A stretch of DNA of 9,707 nucleotides from Nitrospirota bacterium (GTDB lineage Bacteria > Nitrospirota > Thermodesulfovibrionia > Thermodesulfovibrionales > JdFR-85), in NCBI GenBank assembly GCA_013152195.1, contig JAADGU010000004.1, positions 1 through 9,707 on the forward strand, read 5' to 3'. This document shows, one piece after another, positions 1-5,459 of this stretch (the stretch's first letter is position 1; each line of letters opens with the position of its first letter). Below the pieces are notes generated by a model. The model worked only from the letters and a program-made list of their open reading frames with translations. It ran no database searches and was not told the origin of the DNA. Made by a program: the position numbers and the translations under genes.

Positions 1-836
1 CTAACATGGGTCCAGTTTTTCTGTTCTACATGAGCATTATCATTTTTGTGGTAGGGTCTGCTTCTTGTAAATTGAACTGGCTGTTTTCTTTTAAGAAAGT
101 GGCGCAGCAGGTGGTAGTTTAAGAATTCAGAGCCATTATCAGAGTCAAATCCAAGTAAAGGGAAAGGGAGATAATCTTCAATGTCTTTAATTTGCTCTAA
201 AACTCCTGATTCTCCTTTACCCCAGACAGCTCTTTGTTCAGTCCAGGTGGTGGCTATATCTACACAGTCTATGGTGAAAGCAAACATACCAGCCATTGAC
301 TCACCGCAGTGGGCAACTGTGTCAGCTTCCAGGAATCCCGGACGTGTTTCATCCCACTGATCAGTTTTTATAGGGATATGCTTCTTAAGAAGGCTTCCTG
401 GCTTAGTGGTAGATCTGCCACGCCCTTTGTACTTTGTACGGGTAGGCCGAAGTAATCTGTCAATAGTGGATGCAGATATGTCATATAATGCTGTTGATAC
501 ATCGTGCGGCAATTTGCCAAACTCTTTCTCGTAAGAAGGAAGCCATAAAGGCAGGATGGCTTTCAATCTCTTGGAGCATGGCAGATTAGCAGCAAGCCAT
601 ATGCGTTTTAACGGCTTAACGATAGAACCCTTGTTGTATACAGACGGCTTGCCCCGTTTCTTTGGCTTGGGCTTGGTAAACCTCTTAAAAGTGTTCAACG
701 CCCTTATAGCATGCTTTCTGTGATAACCACAGTTGTGACAGAACTCGTTAAGGATTGTGGATTTTTCTTTTCGGGTTGCTCTTTTATAGCGTAAATATAC
801 AGCTTTGAGATATTCCATCCTGGCTCCGGGACCCAT
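1..836 (-). CDS. DDE (rve-type) transposase, 3' end cut by window edge
   Basis: An uninterrupted minus-strand frame starts at ATG 836-834 and runs off the left edge, giving 278 codons without the C-terminus. An in-frame TAA at 842-840 lies just before the ATG, and a purine-rich Shine-Dalgarno (AAGGGGGG, 851-844) fixes the start. The N-terminal part (about residues 1-130) is basic and helical, with a CHNCGYHRKHAIRAL stretch typical of helix-turn-helix integrase-like transposases. The catalytic core follows: first Asp in FLEADTVAHCGE (D172), second in SDNGSEF (D233), and Glu in NAHVEQKNW (E271). This is the D,D(35-38)E spacing of retroviral-integrase-fold transposases. It would cut and join DNA ends of its own IS. 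I do not assign the IS family; IS481-like or an unclassified rve group are candidates. No frameshift is visible, so the element may be intact beyond the window. Confidence 0.88.
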   Translation of the reverse strand, partial: MGPGARMEYLKAVYLRYKRATRKEKSTILNEFCHNCGYHRKHAIRALNTFKRFTKPKPKKRGKPSVYNKGSIVKPLKRIWLAANLPCSKRLKAILPLWLPSYEKEFGKLPHDVSTALYDISASTIDRLLRPTRTKYKGRGRSTTKPGSLLKKHIPIKTDQWDETRPGFLEADTVAHCGESMAGMFAFTIDCVDIATTWTEQRAVWGKGESGVLEQIKDIEDYLPFPLLGFDSDNGSEFLNYHLLRHFLKRKQPVQFTRSRPYHKNDNAHVEQKNWTHV

Positions 837-841
837 GTTTT

Positions 842-860
842 AACCCCCCTTAAAAGGGTT
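842..860 (-). promoter_or_regulatory. Hairpin covering the transposase ribosome binding site
   Basis: On the minus strand the leader reads AACCC-TTTTAA-GGGGGGTT just before the transposase ATG. AACCC (860-856) can pair with GGGTT (846-842), and AAGGG with CCCTT within the same stretch. The G-run is the Shine-Dalgarno, so folding would hide it. IS elements often limit translation from outside transcripts this way; that role here is inferred from the pairing. Confidence 0.4.
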
Positions 861-866
861 ATTTTT

Positions 867-938
867 CCGGTAACATCTTTTATGAGTCAACGAAGCCCTA
901 AATTTTTATTTTAGGTAACATTTAATGTGAAGCAATTC
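867..938. repeat. Two degenerate direct repeats at the presumed IS end
   Basis: GGTAACAT occurs at 869-876 and again at 914-921, 45 bp apart. Each copy is followed by related sequence (TATGAGTCAACG after the first, AATGTGAAGCAATTCG after the second). They lie 33-100 bp upstream of the transposase start, where the IS end and its transposase-binding sites would be expected. The exact IS boundary and target duplication cannot be set, because the other end is outside the window. Confidence 0.4.
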
Positions 939-1105
939 GCTCATGACAGAGTGATGGACGAATTTCAGAATATGATATATAATGTTAAGAGTATATATTT
1001 TTTATATACACTGAATACGGAAATATCACGAATAGAAAGGGGAGTCAAAATAATTTTTTCTTATTTTTCAGCTACTTCATCATTTACCCACCCTCGCCTG
1101 AAGAG
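931..1105. promoter_or_regulatory. AT-rich upstream region of the operon with a 19-bp inverted repeat
   Basis: This stretch between the IS end and the operon promoter is AT-rich and shows no convincing gene. It contains GTATATA-TTTTT-TATATAC at 991-1009. Its centre lies about 130 bp upstream of the expected transcription start, the usual distance for the enhancer-bound activator of a sigma-54 promoter. The position fits an operator, but the repeat is low-complexity AT sequence and could be chance. Confidence 0.3.
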
Positions 1106-1121
1106 TGGCAAAGGAATTGCT
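1106..1121 (+). promoter_or_regulatory. Sigma-54 (-24/-12) promoter of the operon
   Basis: The sequence TGGCAAAGGAATTGCT matches the RpoN consensus TGGCACG-N4-TTGCW, with the GG and GC elements at exactly the right spacing. The two differences from consensus are the C and G at positions 6-7. It sits 32 bp before the first ATG, placing the transcript start near 1132 and leaving a short leader that contains the AAGGAGGT ribosome binding site at 1141-1148. RpoN promoters need an AAA+ activator with bound ATP; none is encoded in this window. Confidence 0.65.
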
Positions 1122-1152
1122 ATAACCTGTCTTGTAATGAAAGGAGGTAACC

Positions 1153-1914
1153 ATGGATAAAGGAAAGATAATTGTACTTGATGACGATCCTGTTGTAACG
1201 CTCAGCTGCAAGAGGATACTCGGGGCAGAGGGTTACAATATCACTGCAGTGGGCAAGGGTGAGGATGCACTGAGACAGCTGGAGAAAGAGGAATACGACA
1301 TCCTGATTACCGATATACGCCTGCCGGACATATCAGGCATTGAGGTCCTGCGTGAGGCACGGGTCATTCAGCCAGACACCGATATTGTTGTTATAACCGG
1401 ATACCCTACACTGGAAGACGCCAAGGAATCCATAAGGCTTGGGGCCTTTGAGTATATTGAAAAGCCTTTTACCCCTGATTTCATGTTAAATGTTGCCAGA
1501 AAGGTCTTTGACAAGAGGGGCTGGATACTGAGGCAGGCATATATAGATGAGTTCCGGGATTACCTGGTACCTCTGCGGGACAAGGAAAATCCCGTGATAT
1601 TCTATAAGGAAGGTGTATGGGCAAGGCCGACAAAGACAGGGCTCTGGGAGATAGGCTATGACCTGAGATACGAGATGGCCGCCGGCGAGATGCTTTATGT
1701 CGATTACCTGAAGGTAGACAAGGTAAAGGCTGGAGAACCATTCGCCAGGCTGCTTACAGGCTCGGGAAAGATCGTGGATATATCCTCACCAATGACTGCA
1801 GAGATAAAAGAGACCAACGGGAAGGCCAATGACATCATCTGCTCCCTTCTCAAGGAACACCTCTCGGAGGGATGGCTTGTATGGCTTGCAAAGGTGATAC
1901 CGCTGGAAATGTAA
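1153..1914 (+). CDS. Response-regulator receiver fused to a GcvH-like (lipoyl-carrier-like) domain
   Basis: This is a 253-residue soluble protein. Residues about 4-120 form a CheY-like receiver with acidic D10-D12, phospho-acceptor D54 (LITDIRLPD), switch T82 (VVITGYP) and K104 (EKPF), so it should be phosphorylatable. A linker (about 120-146) leads to residues 147-248, which follow the glycine-cleavage H-protein pattern: GLWEIGYDLR, GEMLYVDYLKVDKVKAGEPF, SSPMTAEIKE and a final EGWLVWLAKV. K206, in TGSGKIVDI, falls close to the lipoylated Lys of GcvH, but the usual ESVKA context is not kept, so lipoylation is uncertain. There is no DNA-binding output. It is the first gene after the sigma-54 promoter, with a perfect AAGGAGGT at 1141-1148. 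No glycine-cleavage genes are nearby. The sensible partner is the redox complex downstream, as a phospho-switch or lipoyl-type carrier; this is inferred. Confidence 0.85.
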   Translation: MDKGKIIVLDDDPVVTLSCKRILGAEGYNITAVGKGEDALRQLEKEEYDILITDIRLPDISGIEVLREARVIQPDTDIVVITGYPTLEDAKESIRLGAFEYIEKPFTPDFMLNVARKVFDKRGWILRQAYIDEFRDYLVPLRDKENPVIFYKEGVWARPTKTGLWEIGYDLRYEMAAGEMLYVDYLKVDKVKAGEPFARLLTGSGKIVDISSPMTAEIKETNGKANDIICSLLKEHLSEGWLVWLAKVIPLEM

Positions 1915-2010
1915 ACCGGTGATTCTTGCACTGTTTTTGATTATACTGATTATATTGTCGGGATTATCTATATTTGATGAAGCAGTAAAAAGCCGTAAAG
2001 CAGCGTTTCT

Positions 2011-2093
2011 TGTCATTGCGAGCGGAGCGAAGCAATCTCTATCCGTCTGATTTTAAAACAGATTGCTTCGTCGCTTTGCTCCTCGCAATGACA
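2011..2093. repeat. 83-bp dispersed palindromic repeat between the first two genes
   Basis: The left end TGTCATTGCGAG (2011-2022) and GAAGCAATCT (2029-2038) are inverted at the right end as AGATTGCTTCG (2060-2070) and CTCGCAATGACA (2082-2093). The right arm has about 6-7 extra bases (near CGTCGC), so the hairpin is imperfect. Sequences of the form TCATTGCGAG...GAAGCAATC are a familiar dispersed family in Desulfobacterota, Nitrospirota and related genomes. In the transcript it would fold between the two receiver genes and could lower readthrough or stabilise one end. No U-tract follows, so it is not a standard terminator. Confidence 0.8.
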
Positions 2094-2125
2094 GTGATGG
2101 ACTTTTTAGATGAGAACATCACATT

Positions 2126-2163
2126 TAATATTTTAAAATTCAACTAATATTTTAAAATTCAAC
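2126..2163. repeat. Perfect 19-bp tandem duplication before the second gene
   Basis: The unit TAATATTTTAAAATTCAAC occurs twice in succession (2126-2144 and 2145-2163) with no mismatch. It ends 3 bp before the GGAGGT ribosome binding site (2167-2172) of the receiver-NuoE gene. Each unit contains a near-palindromic AATATTTTAAAATT. It may be a recent slippage or duplication event, or a pair of protein-binding sites. Confidence 0.85.
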
Positions 2164-2178
2164 TACGGAGGTTATTCT

Positions 2179-3042
2179 ATGGCAGGGAGTGTCTTGATAG
2201 TAGACGACGAGACGGTTGTTATAAAAAGCTGCGAGAGGATACTCGCTCCGGAGGGATACAGTGTCCAGGGTGCCACCAGGGCTCGTGAGGCCATGGATAT
2301 GATAAAGAACGGGGACTTTGACCTCGTTATTACCGACCTCAAGATGCCCGAGGTAGATGGAATTGAGCTAATACGATGGATAAGAAAGAACAGCCCTAAA
2401 ACCGGCATAGTCGTTATCACGGGTTATCCCTCACAGGAGAGCATAAAAGATGCCCTTGAGCTCGGCATCATGGATTATCTTCCAAAACCCTTCTCTCCCC
2501 AGCTTCTGATTGATGTCACGGAAAAGGCCATAGCTACAGTAAAGGCAACGGTGGGAAAAGAGAGGCCTGAGGCGGAAGAAGATATAGAGGCAAAGCTGAA
2601 GGACATAATGGAGGTTATAGAGAAGTACAAGACCAAACCCGGCGCATTAATCCCTGTCCTGCAGAAGGTACAGGGGGTACTCGGATATCTGCCCCCTGCT
2701 GTACAGCGTATCATAGCCAAGGAACTCAACCTCCCTGTCAGCGAGGTACATGCTGTTGTCTCCTTCTATTCATTCTTTACCATGAAGCCCAAGGGAAAAC
2801 ATAACGTCAGGGTCTGTCTCGGCACTGCCTGCTATGTGAAGAGGGCCGCCGAGATACTCGAGAAAGTAAAGGAATACCTCGGGATTGAAGAGGGGGGGAT
2901 TACAGAGGACAGAAAGTTCTCCCTTGAGACTGTACGCTGTCTTGGTGCCTGCGGGCTCGCTCCTGTTGTGGTTGTCGACCATGACATATACGGGAGTGTA
3001 GACCCCGTCAAGGTACCCGAGACAATAAAACAATATAATTAG
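2179..3042 (+). CDS. nuoE: Response-regulator receiver fused to NuoE/HndA-type 2Fe-2S subunit
   Basis: This is a 287-residue protein. Residues 3-118 form a complete receiver with D9/D10, phospho-acceptor D53 (VITDLKMPE), T81 (VVITGYP) and K103 (PKPF). Residues about 134-287 are a full-length NuoE/HndA domain of about 155 residues: a helical region with GALIPVLQKVQGVLGYLP and SEVHAVVSFYSFF, then a thioredoxin-like fold. Its 2Fe-2S ligands are C213 and C218 (CLGTAC) and C254 and C258 (CLGAC). In complex I and HndABCD-type enzymes this subunit binds NuoF and carries cluster N1a. The NuoF-type partner is encoded two genes downstream. GGAGGT at 2167-2172 supports the ATG. The receiver resembles that of the preceding gene (shared SCxRIL..EGY and VVITGYP), suggesting duplication. 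No frameshift or stop separates the two domains, so the fusion is in one frame. Control of the enzyme by phosphorylation is inferred. Confidence 0.9.
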   Translation: MAGSVLIVDDETVVIKSCERILAPEGYSVQGATRAREAMDMIKNGDFDLVITDLKMPEVDGIELIRWIRKNSPKTGIVVITGYPSQESIKDALELGIMDYLPKPFSPQLLIDVTEKAIATVKATVGKERPEAEEDIEAKLKDIMEVIEKYKTKPGALIPVLQKVQGVLGYLPPAVQRIIAKELNLPVSEVHAVVSFYSFFTMKPKGKHNVRVCLGTACYVKRAAEILEKVKEYLGIEEGGITEDRKFSLETVRCLGACGLAPVVVVDHDIYGSVDPVKVPETIKQYN

Positions 3043-3053
3043 GGGTGAGAGGT

Positions 3054-3085
3054 GGATAAGGGTATTGTAAAAAAGACCTTTATCC
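3054..3085 (+). other. Intercistronic hairpin before the HndB-like gene
   Basis: GGATAAGGG (3054-3062) pairs with CCTTTATCC (3077-3085) over 9 bp with one G-U pair and a 14-nt loop. It lies in the 75-bp gap between the NuoE fusion and the HndB-like gene. No U-run follows, so an mRNA processing or stability role is more likely than termination, if it has any role. Confidence 0.35.
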
Positions 3086-3117
3086 TTTAGCTTAATAACC
3101 AGAAAGGAGGCCGCACA

Positions 3118-3501
3118 ATGGCAAGACTTACGGTAGAAGATCTAAAAAAGATAAAAGAAGGATACAAGGCAAAAACTGCCCTCAGGGAGGGGGCTTTCAG
3201 GGCAAGGGTTACAGTCCATATGGGCACCTGCGGTCTTGCAGCAGGGGCAAGAGAGATAATGAACGTTATACTTGAAGAGCTGGAGAAGAGCGGGGCCACA
3301 GATGTGGCTGTAAACACCTCCGGCTGTGCCGGGCTTTGCAGCCGTGAGCCGATGATCACGGTTCAGATCCTGGACGAACCTCCTGTAAAATACTGTGACC
3401 TCAATGAAGAGAAGACAAGAAGGATAGTTACTGAACATATCCTCGGAGGAAAGATTGTGGAAGACCTGGCACTCGTAAGGGGATGCGAGACATCCTATTA
3501 G
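3118..3501 (+). CDS. hndB: HndB-like 2Fe-2S thioredoxin-fold protein
   Basis: This is a 127-residue soluble protein of about the size of HndB, a small subunit of NADP-reducing [FeFe] hydrogenases (HndABCD). The core has the thioredoxin-like ferredoxin form: RVTVHMGTCGLAAGA with C38, then an alpha-beta section, then NTSGCAGLCSREP with C70 and C74 (C-x3-C). Canonical members of this fold begin with C-x4-C or a longer spacing. Here the first position of that pair is not a Cys, leaving three clear ligands and C93 (KYCDL) or C123 as possible fourth. The same fold occurs at the N-terminus of the next gene product. AAGGAGG at 3104-3110 supports the ATG. It probably passes electrons within, or assembles with, the NuoE/NuoF module encoded around it. 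HndB is the best family match; the hydrogenase itself is absent from the window. Confidence 0.82.
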   Translation: MARLTVEDLKKIKEGYKAKTALREGAFRARVTVHMGTCGLAAGAREIMNVILEELEKSGATDVAVNTSGCAGLCSREPMITVQILDEPPVKYCDLNEEKTRRIVTEHILGGKIVEDLALVRGCETSY

Positions 3502-3558
3502 TTATTTACAGTATTTTCGTATTTCGTATAACGATAATGGAGACGGAGGTAGCCATAG

Positions 3559-5406
3559 ATGGAAAGGTATAGAGTAAACCTGATGTTGTGCGGAGGAACG
3601 GGATGTATAGCAACCGGGAGCCTGAAGGTGAGGGATGCCCTGCTTGAGGAACTCAAGAAGAGGAAGATGGAAGATGAAATCTCAATAACCCTCACAGGCT
3701 GTAACGGCTTCTGTGCACAGGGGCCAATCCTTATAGTACACCCCGACGAGATTTTTTATGAAAAGCTCAAGCCTGAAGATATCCCCTACCTGGTTGAAGA
3801 ACATTTCCTTAAAGGCAGACCTGTTGAAAAGTTCATGTACCATGAGCCCCTGAAGAAGACAACCGTCCCTTCCATGAACGAGATACCATTCTTCAAGTAT
3901 CAGGTACTGAGGGCCCTCAGAAACAAGGGCCTTATCGATCCTGAAAACATCGAAGACTATATTGCAAGGGATGGATATATGGCGGCTGCAAAGGCCCTGA
4001 CAGAGATGACCCCGGAGCAGATAATAAAGGAGCTGAAAGATTCAGGCCTCAGGGGACGCGGTGGCGCAGGTTTTCCAACAGGACTCAAGTGGGAGCTTTG
4101 CTCCATGGCCAGGGGAGATCAGAAGTACATACTCTGCAATGGTGACGAGGGTGACCCCGGAGCATTTATGGACCGCAGTATCATGGAGGCCGACCCGCAT
4201 GTTGTGCTTGAGGGGATGATAGTAGCGGCAAAGGCTATCGGGGCAACAAAGGGTTATATCTATGTAAGGGCGGAGTACCCGCTTGCTGTCAAGAGGCTGC
4301 AGCTTGCCATAGACCAGGCAAATGAGCTGGGGCTTTTGGGCGACAATATTTTAAACTCCGACTTCAGCCTTGACATAGAGATATATGAGGGCGCCGGGGC
4401 CTTTGTGTGTGGTGAGGAGACAGCCCTTATGCGCTCCCTTGAGGGCAAGAGGGGAATGCCCATCCCCAGACCTCCCTTTCCTGTAAATCAGGGGCTGTGG
4501 GGTAAGCCGACTGTGCTTAACAATGTCGAAACCTATGCAAATATCCCGCAGATCGTCCTTAACGGTGGTGGATGGTTCCGCAATCTCGGCACGGAAAAAT
4601 CAACCGGGACAAAGGTCTTTGCGCTTACAGGCGCGGTTAACAATATCGGCCTGATCGAGGTGCCGATGGGCACCCCTTTGAGGAGAATAATATTCGACAT
4701 AGGCGGTGGAATAAAGAAGGGCAGGAAATTCAAGGCTGTCCAGCTCGGTGGACCATCAGGCGGCTGTGTCCCTGAACACCTCCTTGATACACCTGTAACC
4801 TATGAGGATATAGTCAAGACAGGGGCCATTGTCGGCTCCGGCGGAATGGTTGTGATGGATGACTACAACTGCATGGTGAACGTGGCAAAGTTCTTTCTTG
4901 AGTTTACCGCAGACGAGTCATGCGGCAAATGCCCCCCATGCAGGATAGGGACAAGGGTGATGCTCGACAAACTGGTTGACATTACGGAAGGCCGGGGGCA
5001 AAAGGGTGATATAGAGCTCCTTCAGGACCTCGCTGGTGATATCATAAAGACATCCCTGTGCGGGCTCGGCCAGACAGCGCCAAACCCGGTACTGACTACA
5101 ATACGTTATTTTAAGGACGAATATGAATCACATATATATCAGAACTGGTGCAAGGCAGGGGTCTGCAGGGATTTGTCAACATTCTACATAGATGCAGAGG
5201 CATGCAAGGGCTGCGGCGTCTGTGCAAGGGCATGCCCCCAGGATGCAATAGCAGGAGAGAAGAAAAAGCCCCACGTCATAAACCAGGAACTCTGCATCAA
5301 ATGCAGGACCTGTTATGAAAAATGCAAATTTAATGCTGTCAAGGTGGGTCCCAGAGATATGTTTAAGGGGGAGGAGATACAAACAACGGTAGAGAGTAAG
5401 GAATAA
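3559..5406 (+). CDS. nuoF: NuoF/HndC-type NADH-binding flavoprotein with extra Fe-S domains
   Basis: This is a 615-residue protein, long compared with complex I NuoF (about 440) but normal for HndC/HydB. Order of domains: an N-terminal thioredoxin-like 2Fe-2S domain (C11, C16, C48, C52); the NuoF core with GLRGRGGAGFPTG (163-175) and NGDEGDPGAF for NADH/FMN, and GAGAFVCGEETAL; the SLBB region; ESCGKCPPCRIGT (C455, C458, C461) with C501 for the N3-type 4Fe-4S cluster; and a C-terminal two-cluster ferredoxin (C549, C552, C555, C559 and C579, C582, C585, C589). The additional WCKAGVC (C531, C536) lies between the last two. It oxidises or reduces NAD(P)H through FMN and wires electrons to its partner subunits. 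Homologous subunits serve electron-bifurcating hydrogenases and formate dehydrogenases, so bifurcation is possible but unproven. The start is supported by GGAGGT at 3545-3550. All expected cofactor ligands appear present. Confidence 0.94.
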   Translation: MERYRVNLMLCGGTGCIATGSLKVRDALLEELKKRKMEDEISITLTGCNGFCAQGPILIVHPDEIFYEKLKPEDIPYLVEEHFLKGRPVEKFMYHEPLKKTTVPSMNEIPFFKYQVLRALRNKGLIDPENIEDYIARDGYMAAAKALTEMTPEQIIKELKDSGLRGRGGAGFPTGLKWELCSMARGDQKYILCNGDEGDPGAFMDRSIMEADPHVVLEGMIVAAKAIGATKGYIYVRAEYPLAVKRLQLAIDQANELGLLGDNILNSDFSLDIEIYEGAGAFVCGEETALMRSLEGKRGMPIPRPPFPVNQGLWGKPTVLNNVETYANIPQIVLNGGGWFRNLGTEKSTGTKVFALTGAVNNIGLIEVPMGTPLRRIIFDIGGGIKKGRKFKAVQLGGPSGGCVPEHLLDTPVTYEDIVKTGAIVGSGGMVVMDDYNCMVNVAKFFLEFTADESCGKCPPCRIGTRVMLDKLVDITEGRGQKGDIELLQDLAGDIIKTSLCGLGQTAPNPVLTTIRYFKDEYESHIYQNWCKAGVCRDLSTFYIDAEACKGCGVCARACPQDAIAGEKKKPHVINQELCIKCRTCYEKCKFNAVKVGPRDMFKGEEIQTTVESKE

Positions 5407-5459
5407 GGTTGCAGGTCGGGAATATGTATTTAAAACTTTGCTCAGGAGGTCTTGATTAG

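Noticed and set aside
927..1160. 77-codon plus-strand ORF before the first operon gene
   Set aside because: It lacks a ribosome binding site, spans the presumed IS end and the sigma-54 promoter, and overlaps the start of the receiver gene. The composition looks non-coding.
3053..3069. Second sigma-54-like element (TGG...TTG) before the HndB-like gene
   Set aside because: The spacing is off by one base and the GC of the -12 element is missing.
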